A DNA stretch of 49,004 nt from Photobacterium sp. Ph5 (GCF_022129445.1 NZ_JADQAQ010000034.1:1-49004), one strand, 5' to 3'; positions 26,823-36,587 are shown, counted from the first letter of the stretch. Program-made: numbers and translations. The notes: generated from the sequence alone by a model not told the origin.

Positions 26823-28517
26823 TTATTTCGTTTTTGCTTCGTGCTCAATAAAACAACGGATAAAGTTATCGATACGTGTAATACCCATAGCTTCAGCCAA
26901 TGTGTACAGGCTAGTTACTGTTAAGTTAGCTTTATCGAGTAGGGATGGTTGGCTAAAAATACGGTAAACACTGTCATCAGCAAGTAATTGGCTATCTGCT
27001 ATAACAATGGCACGTTGCGTGTATTCCAGTACTAAATGCATATCATGAGAGATAATAATGATGGTGATACCAAGCTTTTCATTCAGCTCTTTAATGAACG
27101 CCATCATTGTGGTGTAGTGATAGTAATCTTGTCCTGCTGTTGGTTCATCTAGGATCAACAATTCAGGTTCTAACACAAGCATCGTAGCAATAGTTACACG
27201 TTTCTTTTGACCAAAACTCAGCGCATCAATGGGCCATTCACGGTAGCGACCTAAACCACATAACTCAAGCATGTGATTTACTTTTTCTTTTATTGTGTTT
27301 TCGTCAACACCACGGTTACGAAGCCCAGAGGCTACTTCATCGAAAATCATGTGATGTGAAATCATATGATTAGGATTTTGTAACACCACACCAATTTTAT
27401 GGCTACGTTCAAAGATAGAACAATTGGCAAGATCTTTACCATTTAACGATATTGTGCCGCTATCTTGCTCTAATACTCCCATGATTAAACGGGTGATAGT
27501 TGACTTTCCTGAGCCATTTTTACCCATGATAGAAACAAATTCACCTTTATGAACATCAAAGCTAACATCATTAAGGGTGTTTTTTACGCCATCATAAGAG
27601 TAAGACAAGTTTTTAACACTTAATAAGATATCCTTAAATTCAGGTTCTTTTATTGGTGCAACTTGATGAAACCATTGTTCTAATTGTGGTTTAAATTTAT
27701 CTAGCCCAAGAGTAGAGAAATAAGCTGGGTGATCATCTTTTGCAAGCGTACAGCCCGCTGCTTTGAGCGCTGAAATATACAGTGGCTCACGAATACCGTG
27801 CTGTTCAAGTACTGTACTTGATAATAATTCGTCAGGCGTCATATCTGCGACAATCTCACCACGGTTCATCATGATGATCCGATCCACAGGACGATGAAGA
27901 ACATCTTCTAAACGGTGCTCAATGATGATCACTGTTTTACCTGTGTCTTTATGAAGATTATCAATAATCTCGATAGCGGCTTTGCCTGTTTTAGGGTCAA
28001 GACTTGCTAAAGGCTCATCAAATAGCAAAATATCAACGTCATCAACCATCACGCCAGCTAAAGATACACGTTGCTTTTGACCGCCACTTAAATCAAATGG
28101 TGAGTGATCTATGATTGAATTTAAATCAATCATGTCAGCGGTTGCTTGCACTATGTTATGCATTTCTTTTTGCGGGATCATTTGATTTTCAAGCGCAAAT
28201 GCAATGTCTTCACCTACACTTAATCCGACAAATTGACCATCTGTATCTTGTAATACGGTACCAACCATACTAGTACAGTGATCAAGATCCATCTTCTGGG
28301 TATCTTTTTTATTAATAGTAAGAGAACCAGCGCAATCACCTTTAATTGCATGGGGAATTAAACCATTTAGGCATTGTCCCAATGTCGATTTTCCGCTACC
28401 ACTGGGACCTACAATCACCACTTTTTCACCAGCATGAATAGTGAGGTTGATATTTTTTAGCGTTGGCTTTTCAAGTGCCCAATATTTAAATGAGAAATCA
28501 GTAAATTGAATAGCCAT
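26823..28517 (-). CDS. ECF transporter double ATPase (fused EcfA-EcfA')
   Basis: 564 residues containing two complete ABC ATPase domains in one chain. Domain 1: Walker A GPSGSGKST near 37, signature LSGGQKQRVSLAG near 144, Walker B DILLFDEPLASLDP. Domain 2 (from about 300): Walker A GKNGSGKST, variant signature LSFGQKKRVTIAT, Walker B LLILDEPTAGQD. It powers vitamin or precursor import with the adjacent T and S proteins. It is spaced 2 bases from both neighbours, so translation is coupled. Fused ATPases are the usual form for transporters with a UPF0397-type S component. Confidence 0.93.
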   Translation of the reverse strand: MAIQFTDFSFKYWALEKPTLKNINLTIHAGEKVVIVGPSGSGKSTLGQCLNGLIPHAIKGDCAGSLTINKKDTQKMDLDHCTSMVGTVLQDTDGQFVGLSVGEDIAFALENQMIPQKEMHNIVQATADMIDLNSIIDHSPFDLSGGQKQRVSLAGVMVDDVDILLFDEPLASLDPKTGKAAIEIIDNLHKDTGKTVIIIEHRLEDVLHRPVDRIIMMNRGEIVADMTPDELLSSTVLEQHGIREPLYISALKAAGCTLAKDDHPAYFSTLGLDKFKPQLEQWFHQVAPIKEPEFKDILLSVKNLSYSYDGVKNTLNDVSFDVHKGEFVSIMGKNGSGKSTITRLIMGVLEQDSGTISLNGKDLANCSIFERSHKIGVVLQNPNHMISHHMIFDEVASGLRNRGVDENTIKEKVNHMLELCGLGRYREWPIDALSFGQKKRVTIATMLVLEPELLILDEPTAGQDYYHYTTMMAFIKELNEKLGITIIIISHDMHLVLEYTQRAIVIADSQLLADDSVYRIFSQPSLLDKANLTVTSLYTLAEAMGITRIDNFIRCFIEHEAKTK

Positions 28518-28519
28518 GC

Positions 28520-29071
28520 TTAATATGCCTCTTTGAGGTTGTAGCTTTGCTGTTTACGTTTAGCAACAGATGTCAAAATAAAGTGCCCCACAACAGCAAT
28601 TAACGTTGTGTTACCTGCTGCAATAATGACAAGTTGGGCTAAGACTTTGGCAAAAGGTTCGGCATAAAGAATAGAGTCTAAAAAGGCAGAGCAACCATAA
28701 CCTATCACATTGCCTAAGAATGCGAGTACTACAAATAGAGTGAAATCAAGTTTAGAAAATAAGCCTTTTTCCAAGCGTTCACGGGTTAGTTTTGGATATA
28801 AGCCAATGATCATACCGACAATACCTGAGCCTAACACCCAAGTGAACCAGACACCCCATCCGGCAAATAGGTCAGTAACCCAGTGGCCGATAAAACCAAC
28901 GAGAAAACCAACTAATGGGCCAAATAGGACAGCGAATAGTGCTAGTACAGCCATAGCTGGCTTTAAAGTTGTGTTTGCAAAAACAGGAATACCAAACATA
29001 GGTAAACCACCAATGCCGTAAAGTGCAGCACCGATAGCAATCAAAACAACCGTTTTGGCTGAAAGACTCAT
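28520..29071 (-). CDS. ECF transporter S component, UPF0397 family
   Basis: 183 residues with five or six hydrophobic helices. The opening [20 protein letters not shown] and the core [20 protein letters not shown] are hallmarks of UPF0397 proteins, nearly identical to those I recall from Vibrio. It binds the imported small molecule and docks on the T/A module encoded by the next two genes. Databases sometimes label the family riboflavin transporter, and related S components are linked to thiamine precursors; I cannot settle the substrate from sequence. A good AAGG ribosome site precedes the ATG. A structured leader of about 170 bases lies upstream and could be the regulatory switch. Confidence 0.9.
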   Translation of the reverse strand: MSLSAKTVVLIAIGAALYGIGGLPMFGIPVFANTTLKPAMAVLALFAVLFGPLVGFLVGFIGHWVTDLFAGWGVWFTWVLGSGIVGMIIGLYPKLTRERLEKGLFSKLDFTLFVVLAFLGNVIGYGCSAFLDSILYAEPFAKVLAQLVIIAAGNTTLIAVVGHFILTSVAKRKQQSYNLKEAY

Positions 29072-29252
29072 AACTAAACCTTGTAAACTCTTGATAATTA
29101 TTCAACGTATAGTGAACAACACATATAATACTGGATTCGCGTATGCTTTATGGTTAAGTAAATGTCACCGGTTTAGCAGCCATGCCAAAGTTGACGGCAA
29201 CCGAAAGCAAGTCATGCTAGGTGTTGCCACTCAACGCGAATAATCCATTATA
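29072..29252 (-). ncRNA. Candidate structured leader (possible riboswitch) of the ECF operon
   Basis: Minus-strand leader of about 170 bases after a TATAAT (29252-29247). An outer helix pairs TTCGCGT (within 29234-29246) with ACGCGAATCC (29142-29133). Inside it, GTTGA-GT-GGCAAC (29235-29223) pairs with GTTGCC-G-TCAAC (29201-29190), 11 bp with one small internal loop. A further ATGG/CCAT pairing is possible before the outer helix closes. No TPP, FMN, cobalamin, SAM or c-di-GMP riboswitch consensus is visible. The start codon is about 60 bases beyond the outer helix. Confidence 0.45.
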
Positions 29253-30009
29253 AAACAAGAGCGGTGTCGGCCTAATTTCTGAGTTCGAGAAGTCGAAATA
29301 AGAGTAGAACCAAAAGCGGCGCACATAATACTCTATTAAGTTGATGAAGGGAATGCTTTACATCTAGACGTCTAAAGAATGAACGACTTTGTTTAAATAA
29401 AAAATGGCAATTCAAATTCACCTGGTAACTTGCTGTTATTTTGTTCGATTTTTCATTGGGTTAGAGTTCTCATTGATGGTTTATTTTTTACAATATATTG
29501 GTTGTTCTTTTTATAAGGCTAGAAATGGAATTTTAATGGGCAAATAAGAGTCGTCGGGATTTTAGATGTGTGATGCGTGTTAGTTATTAGTGTTTTTTTG
29601 CGTTTATTTAGCCGTTTAAGTAAAAAAAATCACATAATCAATTACACTCAATAGAGTAGCGGCATCAAATCTCATTATAAATATAGCGTTAGTTCTAAAT
29701 TTTATAAATTATAAGTAATATAACAAACTGTTATTTGATTGATAATTATAACTAATTGGAAATATTATATTTTTCACTTTATTTTTTTTTCGAAATAGGA
29801 AATAATTAGCGTGCGTTTTTTATTTTGAAGCGTGTATTAAAGAATAATGAAACAATTTATTGTCAAGCTTTAACTTGATACTAAACTTTGCACTGATACA
29901 CAGAATCAGCATTTGGCGAAGTGTTAAGTTAAGGTAGAATTATGTAGTATTAGTAGTAGCTATCCTGCCATTCTGGCTGGGTGCAGAGCCAAATCATTGG
30001 AGATACAGC
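29253..30009. other. Long AT-rich intergenic region between ECF operon and uvrY
   Basis: About 750 bases between divergent units. I find no ORF with a ribosome site, tRNA, or CsrB-like run of GGA motifs. It should contain the uvrY promoter on the plus strand and the ECF operon promoter on the minus strand near 29250-29275. Confidence 0.45.
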
Positions 30010-30654
30010 TTGATTAATGTATTCCTTGTAGATGATCACGAACTGGTTCGCACAGGGATTCGACGTCTTCTTGAAGATGTCCGTGGTATTAAAGTGGTAG
30101 GGGAAGCCGTCAGTGGTGAGGAAGCCGTAAAATGGTGCCGTAGCAATCATGCCGACATTATTCTTATGGATATGAATATGCCTGGTATTGGTGGACTTGA
30201 AGCAACCCGTAAGATTTTACGATTCAATCCTGATGTAAAAATTATTGTTTTAACGATTCATACTGAAAACCCATTCCCAACGAAAGTAATGCAAGCTGGT
30301 GCTGCAGGCTACTTAACGAAGGGGGCTGGGCCTGATGAAATGGTTAATGCGATTAGAATGGTAAACAGTGGTCAGCGTTACATTTCACCTGAAATTGCGC
30401 AGCAGATGGCGTTAAGTCAATTTGCATCAAATTCCGAGAACCCTTTTAAAGAGCTTTCTGAGCGTGAACTTCAGATAATGATGATGATCACAAAAGGGCA
30501 AAAGGTGACTGATATTTCGGAGCAGTTAAACTTGAGTCCGAAAACCGTTAATAGTTATCGCTATCGTTTGTTTAACAAGCTGGATATTAGTGGTGATGTT
30601 GAATTAACCCACCTTGCTATTCGACATGGAATGCTTGATACAGAGACGTTATAG
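30010..30654 (+). CDS. uvrY: Response regulator UvrY/VarA (GacA family)
   Basis: 214 residues: receiver domain (1-120) with phospho-acceptor Asp in ILMDMNMPG near residue 54 and VDDHELVR acidic pocket, then a LuxR-type helix-turn-helix (about 145-205; [28 protein letters not shown]). It is the output partner of the BarA/VarS histidine kinase and activates csrB-type small RNAs, controlling carbon storage, virulence and motility. The TTG start at 30010 has GGAG 8 bases upstream and gives the family's [19 protein letters not shown] opening. Its stop overlaps the uvrC start by one base, the conserved gammaproteobacterial arrangement. Confidence 0.96.
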   Translation: MINVFLVDDHELVRTGIRRLLEDVRGIKVVGEAVSGEEAVKWCRSNHADIILMDMNMPGIGGLEATRKILRFNPDVKIIVLTIHTENPFPTKVMQAGAAGYLTKGAGPDEMVNAIRMVNSGQRYISPEIAQQMALSQFASNSENPFKELSERELQIMMMITKGQKVTDISEQLNLSPKTVNSYRYRLFNKLDISGDVELTHLAIRHGMLDTETL

Positions 30655-32504
30655 TGTCAGATGTTCCAAACGAAAAAAGTTTTGATTCTCAAGCTTTTCT
30701 GAAAACAGTAACACACCAGCCAGGCGTCTATCGTATGTATGACGCCACTGGTGTGGTTATTTACGTCGGTAAAGCAAAAGATTTAAAAAAACGCCTTTCT
30801 AGCTACTTTAGAACTAATGTTACGGGTGAAAAAACTCGCGCATTGGTAAAAAATATCTGTAATGTGGATGTGACGGTTACCCATACTGAAACTGAAGCGC
30901 TTATCCTTGAACACAACTACATCAAACAGTATTTACCAAAATATAATGTATTACTGCGTGATGATAAGTCTTATCCTTATATTCTTCTTAGCGCGAGTAA
31001 GCATCCACGCTTGTCGATTCATCGTGGTGTTAAACGTCGTAAAGGGGAGTACTTTGGCCCATATCCTGATGCAGGTGCAGTACGAGAAAGCTTGCATTTG
31101 ATGCAGAAAATTTTCCCTGTTCGTCAGTGTGAAGATTCCGTTTATGCTAATCGTAGTCGTCCTTGTTTAATGTATCAAATTGGTCGTTGTTCAGGCCCTT
31201 GTGTTGAAGGTTTGATCAGTGACGATGAATATCAACAGCAAGTACAATTAGTTCGGTTATTTTTACAGGGTAAAGATCGCCAAGTGATTAGTATTATGGT
31301 TGAGAAGATGGAGCAAGCAAGTCAAGCTTTAGAGTTTGAGCAAGCAGCTAAGTATCGAGATCAAATTCAAGCACTAAGGCGTATTCAAGAGCAGCAGTTT
31401 GTAAGCCAAGACAATGAAGATGATATTGATGTTATTGGTATAGCATACAGTAATGGGCTTGCGTGTATTCATGGATTATATATTCGTCAAGGTAAGATCT
31501 TAGGTAGTCGTAGTTATTTTCCTAAAGTGCCCGTTGATGCAACGTTAACAGAAGTCCTTTCAGGGTTTGTTACCCAATACTATTTCAACCAAGTGGAAGG
31601 TCGAGTGATCCCGAGTGTCATTTTATTAAGTGAAACGTTGGGGGAAGAAGGCGAAACGATTGCTAAAGCGCTAACCGAAATGGCTGGTCGTACTATCAGT
31701 TTTAAATACAACCCACGAGGGAGTCGTGCTCAGTACTTAAAATTGGCAAAGACGAATGCAGAAACCGCACTGACGAGTAAAATTAATCACCGTTTAACGA
31801 TACAAGAGCGTTTCTTTGCTCTTCAACAAGCTTTAAACTTAAAGCCAATTTCGCGTATGGAATGTTTTGATATTAGCCATACCATGGGTGAAAAAACTGT
31901 GGCATCTTGTGTTGTTTTCAATCAAGAAGGGCCATTAAAGCAAGAGTATCGTCGTTATAACATTACTGGTATTACCGGTGGTGATGATTATGCAGCGATG
32001 GCGCAGGTTTTAGAACGTCGTTATGGTAAAAATATGGAATTGGATAAAATTCCAGACATAATTTTCATTGATGGCGGTAGAGGTCAGTTATCAACAGCGT
32101 ATGATGTAGTTAAACCTTATATTGCTGATTGGCCAAAGCGACCTTTGTTAGTGGGTGTGGCAAAAGGTACAACACGAAAGCCTGGTTTAGAAACGCTCAT
32201 ATTTGTTACAGGTGAAGAGTTTTCTATGCCAAGCGATTCACCAGCGTTGCATTTGATCCAGCATATTCGTGATGAAAGTCATAACCATGCTATCAGTGGT
32301 CACCGCGCGCAACGTGCAAAAGTGCGTAAGCGTAGTAGCCTAGAAGATGTAGAAGGTATTGGGCCTAAAAGACGCCAAGCGTTGCTCAAATATATGGGTG
32401 GTATGCAAGAGCTGAAGAAAGCAAGTAAAGAAGAAATTGCCAAAGTACCAGGCATTAGCCCTGCTTTAGCAGAAAAAATAGTCGATGCATTGCAACATAA
32501 TTAG
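30654..32504 (+). CDS. uvrC: Excinuclease ABC subunit C
   Basis: 616 residues from a GTG overlapping the uvrY stop. Domains: GIY-YIG nuclease ([29 protein letters not shown] split here as PGVYRMY and [14 protein letters not shown], residues 24-55), a cysteine cluster typical of UvrC ([13 protein letters not shown] near 170), a UVR motif ([15 protein letters not shown] near 225-239), the RNase H-like second nuclease region ([24 protein letters not shown]) and a C-terminal double HhH ([25 protein letters not shown]). It makes both incisions in nucleotide excision repair with UvrB. Length normal. Confidence 0.97.
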   Translation: MSDVPNEKSFDSQAFLKTVTHQPGVYRMYDATGVVIYVGKAKDLKKRLSSYFRTNVTGEKTRALVKNICNVDVTVTHTETEALILEHNYIKQYLPKYNVLLRDDKSYPYILLSASKHPRLSIHRGVKRRKGEYFGPYPDAGAVRESLHLMQKIFPVRQCEDSVYANRSRPCLMYQIGRCSGPCVEGLISDDEYQQQVQLVRLFLQGKDRQVISIMVEKMEQASQALEFEQAAKYRDQIQALRRIQEQQFVSQDNEDDIDVIGIAYSNGLACIHGLYIRQGKILGSRSYFPKVPVDATLTEVLSGFVTQYYFNQVEGRVIPSVILLSETLGEEGETIAKALTEMAGRTISFKYNPRGSRAQYLKLAKTNAETALTSKINHRLTIQERFFALQQALNLKPISRMECFDISHTMGEKTVASCVVFNQEGPLKQEYRRYNITGITGGDDYAAMAQVLERRYGKNMELDKIPDIIFIDGGRGQLSTAYDVVKPYIADWPKRPLLVGVAKGTTRKPGLETLIFVTGEEFSMPSDSPALHLIQHIRDESHNHAISGHRAQRAKVRKRSSLEDVEGIGPKRRQALLKYMGGMQELKKASKEEIAKVPGISPALAEKIVDALQHN

Positions 32505-32613
32505 TTCGCTGCACTTTTTTGGTTTAATTTACTGATAAATTCGCACCTAAGCAGACTTTGGAGTAGGCTAGGGAAGTAGATTAAACTCTGATTTTGAACA
32601 TAAGAATAATATT

Positions 32614-33171
32614 ATGCGTTTATCAATACCTAACATCTTAAGTTTCGTCCGGCTCATGCTTATCCCATTTTTTGTTATTGCCTTTTATGTGCCGTACGAG
32701 TGGTCTGCTTTTGCAACAGCGTTAATTTTTTGGGTCGCAGGTGTCACCGATTGGTTCGATGGCTACCTTGCTCGTAAATTAAATCAAACAACACGATTTG
32801 GTGCTTTTATCGATCCTGTTGCTGATAAACTCATGGTAGCAACCGCTTTAGTGTTAGTGGTTGAGCATTATCATTCAGTTTGGGTTACGATCCCTGCTGT
32901 GACCATGATTGGCCGTGAAATTATTATTTCAGCATTACGCGAATGGATGGCGGAAATTGGTAAACGTGCAAGTGTTGCTGTTTCTTGGGTAGGTAAAGTG
33001 AAAACAGCTTCTCAGATGTTTGCTCTATTATTGTTGTTATGGCACCCGCATGAATACGTTGTATGGTTAGGTTATGTATCTTTGTATGTAGCAATGGTAT
33101 TAACGTACTGGTCAATGGTGCAATATTTAAAAGCAGCCAAAGGTGATTTGCTTAACGCCGAAAATCACTAG
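32614..33171 (+). CDS. pgsA: CDP-diacylglycerol-glycerol-3-phosphate 3-phosphatidyltransferase
   Basis: 185-residue inner-membrane enzyme making phosphatidylglycerolphosphate, the committed step of acidic phospholipid synthesis. The CDP-alcohol phosphotransferase signature is intact: [19 protein letters not shown] with FIDPVADKL (residues about 45-75), with four further hydrophobic helices. It follows uvrC by 110 bases, the order uvrY-uvrC-pgsA being conserved in enterobacteria and vibrios. A terminator closes the unit. Confidence 0.96.
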   Translation: MRLSIPNILSFVRLMLIPFFVIAFYVPYEWSAFATALIFWVAGVTDWFDGYLARKLNQTTRFGAFIDPVADKLMVATALVLVVEHYHSVWVTIPAVTMIGREIIISALREWMAEIGKRASVAVSWVGKVKTASQMFALLLLLWHPHEYVVWLGYVSLYVAMVLTYWSMVQYLKAAKGDLLNAENH

Positions 33172-33186
33172 TAAGTCTTCTTTTTG

Positions 33187-33215
33187 AAAAGGTCTGATTA
33201 ATCAGGCCTTTTTTA
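33187..33215 (+). terminator. Intrinsic terminator after pgsA
   Basis: AAAAGGTCTGATT pairs with AATCAGGCCTTTTTT (one G-U/G-C adjustable position), ending in T6. Confidence 0.88.
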
Positions 33216-33295
33216 TATCTCCAGTATTTGTTAAGACATCTTTTCTTGTTTATATTGAGTGAAATTTAAACGATTAAGGATGAGGGATCAGCGTA

Positions 33296-33769
33296 ATGGA
33301 ATACGCGCAAGAATACTCAAAGAAAGAAAAAACGGTTCGGATCTTAACTGGGGTGTTCGTTGGGGGAGTCATTTACTTTATTCATATAAGCTGGCTGATA
33401 CCTATTATTAATGATGTTGTATCTCGTCCACATTGCTTTGAATGGTTAGGTTTTAATCTCGCTGATTATTTTTGGTATTTGGTGATGGTTGGTGTACCAC
33501 TATTTGCTTTTACTATGAGTTGGATATTGATACCGCGAGCTATCGCAGGAATTCGTGAAAGGCGCTTTCCACCTAAAGCCGTAAAAGTCTATCGACCAAC
33601 GAAAGTAAAAACAGGATTTTTGGCTTTGTTAATATCTGGCATGCATTTATTTATTCCCCTTGTACTTTTATTACTTGCTGCTTGGGGGTATCTACAAGCA
33701 CCTTATTTTCCTGCGTTTGATAAGCAAGTGTTAGATCCTAATCTGTGTATAAAAGATAGTACTCATTAA
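33296..33769 (+). CDS. Inner-membrane protein of unknown function
   Basis: 157 residues with three predicted membrane helices (about 17-36, 58-78, 107-130). A basic cytoplasmic loop (RAIAGIRERRFPPKAVKVYRPTKVK) lies between helices 2 and 3. Single cysteines occur in HCFEW and NLCIKD. No catalytic motif is visible and I do not recognise the family. It is a single gene between pgsA and a strong terminator, with AAGGATGAGGGA upstream of the ATG. Confidence 0.75.
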   Translation: MEYAQEYSKKEKTVRILTGVFVGGVIYFIHISWLIPIINDVVSRPHCFEWLGFNLADYFWYLVMVGVPLFAFTMSWILIPRAIAGIRERRFPPKAVKVYRPTKVKTGFLALLISGMHLFIPLVLLLLAAWGYLQAPYFPAFDKQVLDPNLCIKDSTH

Positions 33770-33773
33770 TGTT

Positions 33774-33826
33774 CAACATGCAGATTTAAAACTCTTTCTT
33801 GTTGAAAGTATATAATCTGCATGTTG
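33774..33826. terminator. Long hairpin terminator between convergent genes
   Basis: CAACATGCAGATT (33774-33786) is perfectly complementary to AATCTGCATGTTG (33814-33826). An inner CTTTC/GAAAG pair in the loop makes one extended hairpin, followed on the plus strand by ATTTCTTGTTTT. Confidence 0.8.
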
Positions 33827-33847
33827 ATTTCTTGTTTTAATTGAAAG

Positions 33848-34093
33848 CTAATCTTCATCGTCACTATTAATAATGGTGACAGGACCATAATAATGGTGGT
33901 GGTGATGAGTGGTATAATGGTGGTGATGTGTATCTTTATGTGCAGATCCTGTTCCACCGTGAATATGATGTCCATGAGAGGGCTCATGGGCGCGATATTC
34001 TTCATGATCTTTATTATGTTTATGCTCTACATCATCATCGTAACGGTGTTCCATTTTTTCATGCGTTGAACTTTTAGTTTTTTGAGTAGCCAT
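33848..34093 (-). CDS. Histidine-rich small cytoplasmic protein
   Basis: 81 residues, of which 20 are histidine (about 25%), including runs of four and five His near the C-terminus (THHHHYTTHHHHHYYG), with an acidic tail NSDDED. No signal peptide or membrane segment. The first 35 residues are Lys/Glu/Asp/His-rich. AGAGGCG precedes the ATG, supporting translation. Composition resembles His-rich nickel or zinc storage proteins such as Hpn, though without sequence relationship I can see. It is downstream of a Fur-box-controlled siderophore-interacting gene on the same strand (98-base gap), so it may belong to metal homeostasis. Function is inference. Confidence 0.72.
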   Translation of the reverse strand: MATQKTKSSTHEKMEHRYDDDVEHKHNKDHEEYRAHEPSHGHHIHGGTGSAHKDTHHHHYTTHHHHHYYGPVTIINSDDED

Positions 34094-34191
34094 GAACGCC
34101 TCTGTTATCAGTAGATTTCGCTTATTAGTCTAGTTCATAACTATAAAAAACGTTGGTACCATTTGTTGCTTATATAAGTGCTAAAGACTTT

Positions 34192-34947
34192 TCATATGTT
34201 TGTAGCATCTCGCCGTTTAATGTCTTTGTGACCATCTTCTGACACCCCCTTTTTCCAATAACTACTAATGTAGATGAACTCTCTCTCAACATTTTTTTCA
34301 TTACGGAAATATTGTCGTAGCTCACGCATCGTATCGAATTCACAGGCGGCCCAAATAGAGACTTTGCCATCTTTCCAAACTAATGACTTTACGATATTAG
34401 CTAACGAATCAGTGGCTGTTATCCATATGACGTCAATATTCTCAGGTGCTATTAATGGTTGTATATCATCTTTATCAATAACTTGAATAACAGCGTATCC
34501 TTTCGCATTGATTGGTAGCCTTTTTATTTTTGTCGTTAATGATGGCATGGCTGTCATGTCAGCAACCATAAAAAACCAATCAGCATCTTGATTGAGATCT
34601 TTAATTTCACCGGGGCCTAATAGACTAATTTTATCGCCTAATGATGCTTGTTTCGCCCATTTAGCAGCATAGCTGTGATCGTCTTGATGTGTACTATGGC
34701 GAACAAAATCAATTTTAATACTGTTGTCTTCAGGCAGAAATTCTTTAATGGTGTATGTACGCATAATAGGACGTTGCCCTTTCGGCATAATACTGATATC
34801 GGTGCTGCCATTTTCGGCAAACAGTAATTTTATATAGTTACCCGCACAATTTTTAGAAAATGCAGATAAGCATTCTCCTTGTAAAGTAATTCGTTGCATA
34901 TTCGGTGTAATTTGTATGTTGTTTATCACTCTAACTTCGTTATTCAT
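34192..34947 (-). CDS. Siderophore-interacting protein (ferric-siderophore reductase, ViuB/SIP family)
   Basis: 251 residues with an FAD-binding domain (RPIMRTYTIKEF near residue 62, the RxYT flavin motif; DFVRHSTHQDDHSYAAKWA near 80-98) followed by an NAD(P)H domain (DWFFMVADMTAMPSLTTKIKRLP near 127-149; WAACEFDTMRELRQYFRNE near 198-217). This is the SIP/ViuB layout: a cytoplasmic flavoprotein that releases iron from imported siderophores by reduction. A Fur-box-like sequence just upstream of the start fits iron repression. No siderophore synthesis or receptor genes lie nearby. Confidence 0.92.
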   Translation of the reverse strand: MNNEVRVINNIQITPNMQRITLQGECLSAFSKNCAGNYIKLLFAENGSTDISIMPKGQRPIMRTYTIKEFLPEDNSIKIDFVRHSTHQDDHSYAAKWAKQASLGDKISLLGPGEIKDLNQDADWFFMVADMTAMPSLTTKIKRLPINAKGYAVIQVIDKDDIQPLIAPENIDVIWITATDSLANIVKSLVWKDGKVSIWAACEFDTMRELRQYFRNEKNVEREFIYISSYWKKGVSEDGHKDIKRRDATNI

Positions 34948-34959
34948 TTTTTAGTAATT

Positions 34960-34978
34960 GATAATGATTTTTATTTAT
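34960..34978. promoter_or_regulatory. Fur-box-like operator
   Basis: GATAATGATTTTTATTTAT, 13 bases upstream of the siderophore-interacting gene start, matches the first nine bases of the Fur consensus GATAATGATAATCATTATC exactly and about 13 of 19 overall. It could also influence the divergent SDR gene. Confidence 0.6.
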
Positions 34979-35135
34979 ATTAACAGGGTGGAGTGTAACA
35001 AGGTATGTTATTTACGTGTTTTTACATGTCTATTGGGAAAGGCTATGGAAATATTTGAGTGAATATCTATATTTATTCTCTAGAAGGGATAGGTATAATA
35101 CATGCAATAAAACAATGTTCATTATTGGGTGGTTT

Positions 35136-35927
35136 ATGTTTAAAAATAAAACAGTGTTAGTACTTGCAGGCGCACAAGGCATTGGTAAAGCGTGTAGTAA
35201 GTTATTGGCCTCTCAAGGTGCAAATGTCTATGTTGCTGATTGGAATATTGATGAAGCAACAGCAACAGCTGAAGAAATTAAACAAAATAACGGTAAAGCA
35301 ACAGGCATGTTTTTTAATGCTTTTGATAACGATTCTTACGTGCCGTTGATTGACTCTATTCTTGAAAAAGAAGGAAAGATCGATGTATTGATTAACAACT
35401 TTGGTGGTGTTGATTTACGTAAAGATCGTGATTTAGCTCATACTGAACTGGTTGATTGGGAAAAGAATATGCTTGCTAACATTAATAGCGTATTCATTCC
35501 ATCAAAAGCGATTATTCCAACAATGGTTAAGCATGGCGGTGGTAGCATTGTAAACATTTCATCACTGTCTTCTTTAAGTGCTGAAATGTCGAGTATCTCT
35601 TACGGTACTGCAAAAAATGCAATTAACCATATGACACGTCAAATAGCTATTCAATATGCTAGTTTTGGCATCCGTTGTAATGCAGTATTGCCAGGAATGA
35701 TTGCAACAGATGCGGTGAAGAACAACTTGAACCAAGAGTTCATTGATAACTTCTTAGCAACTCAGCCAATTAAACGCATGGGTGAGCCTGAAGATATCGC
35801 AAACGCAGTAAGCTTCTTAGCAAGTGATCTTGCAGGTTTTATTACAGGTGTTTGTTTACCTGTGACTGGGGGCATGAATATAGCACCAGCACGTTATTAT
35901 TTTGATGCTGATAAAGTCAGCTTTTAA
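35136..35927 (+). CDS. Short-chain dehydrogenase/reductase
   Basis: 263 residues from ATG 35136 (MFKNKTVLVLAGAQGIGKA). The frame is open further upstream and ATG 35115 is an alternative, but SDR homology begins at 35136. Features: nucleotide-binding GAQGIGKA (variant of TGxxxGxG), NNFGG (in place of NNAG), and the catalytic Ser-Tyr-Lys in NISSLSSL and SYGTAKNAIN. The FLASDLAGFITGVCLPVTGGM end is typical of classical SDRs. It uses NAD(P)H on an alcohol/ketone substrate; steroid or cyclic-alcohol dehydrogenases share these features but the substrate is not readable. Single gene, closed by a terminator. Confidence 0.88.
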   Translation: MFKNKTVLVLAGAQGIGKACSKLLASQGANVYVADWNIDEATATAEEIKQNNGKATGMFFNAFDNDSYVPLIDSILEKEGKIDVLINNFGGVDLRKDRDLAHTELVDWEKNMLANINSVFIPSKAIIPTMVKHGGGSIVNISSLSSLSAEMSSISYGTAKNAINHMTRQIAIQYASFGIRCNAVLPGMIATDAVKNNLNQEFIDNFLATQPIKRMGEPEDIANAVSFLASDLAGFITGVCLPVTGGMNIAPARYYFDADKVSF

Positions 35928-35948
35928 CCCTTAGTTTATATTTATCAT

Positions 35949-35976
35949 TAACGGCTGCATTATGCGGCCGTTTTAA
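35949..35976 (+). terminator. Intrinsic terminator after the SDR gene
   Basis: AACGGCTGCAT pairs with ATGCGGCCGTTTT through a GC-rich stem (one G-T pair) and ends in T4. Confidence 0.75.
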
Positions 35977-35985
35977 GTTGCTTTT

Positions 35986-36477
35986 ATGAATTCTGTAAAA
36001 ATATCATTTAAAGATTCACTGGTAGGTGCGGTTATCAATGCTGTGATTAACTACTTTGTTGCTGCTCATGCTTTTGCGGATAAATTGCATGTTCCAATGT
36101 CTTTAGATTTAATTTCGACAACGGAAGTATCAGTGTGGGGGCAAGCAGTATCATTATCGTTTGGTCTTGGCGCTATCTTGTCTTTCATTACGGCTAAAAT
36201 ATTTAGCTCACATACCTTAAAACAAGCGCCGTATTTACAGCCGCAAATTTCAGCGGTTAAATTTTCTAGTTTGTTATCGATCTCACTGAATAACACTATG
36301 TTCTTATTTGGTTGGTTTGTTGCTCTTGCAGTACTGTGGACGCATTATTTCGGTGTGATTCTTGTCCCTGTTATGTATGCCTCATTCATTGTTGCAGCTT
36401 TAGCATTTTTTGTGACGATATTAGTAGAGCAAAAAACGAAAAGTAGTTTGCTTCAGCGCTGGAAAGAAGTTGTGTAA
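35986..36477 (+). CDS. Membrane protein of unknown function
   Basis: 163 residues with four hydrophobic helices (about 10-30, 50-70, 98-118, 122-145). Start MNSVKISFKDSLVGAVINAVINYF. It begins ten bases after a terminator, so its own promoter must lie within the preceding 60 bases or transcription reads through. Related hypothetical membrane proteins occur in Vibrionaceae as far as I recall; there is no motif from which to infer a function. Confidence 0.72.
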   Translation: MNSVKISFKDSLVGAVINAVINYFVAAHAFADKLHVPMSLDLISTTEVSVWGQAVSLSFGLGAILSFITAKIFSSHTLKQAPYLQPQISAVKFSSLLSISLNNTMFLFGWFVALAVLWTHYFGVILVPVMYASFIVAALAFFVTILVEQKTKSSLLQRWKEVV

Positions 36478-36587
36478 ATAAATCATTTAAAAATGCGGAC
36501 TTGTACATAGTATTTAATGGGGATTAGTCAGGATTGCACTTAATTAGTTGCTAAGGTGAAAGTATTGTTAGTGACGGAGATAAAGAG

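Noticed and set aside
29072..29252. TPP, FMN or cobalamin riboswitch in the ECF leader
   Set aside because: None of the conserved boxes (CUGAGA and ACCUGAUCUGG for TPP, AGGGGCAGGGUG for FMN, the B12 box) is present on the minus strand.
29253..30009. CsrB-like small RNA next to uvrY
   Set aside because: No run of GGA-containing loops and no matching terminator were seen.
33766..34005. 79-codon minus-strand ORF overlapping the histidine-rich gene
   Set aside because: It uses another frame of the same His-codon-rich DNA, lacks a ribosome site and runs into the terminator hairpin. The 33848-34093 frame has AGAGGCG upstream.
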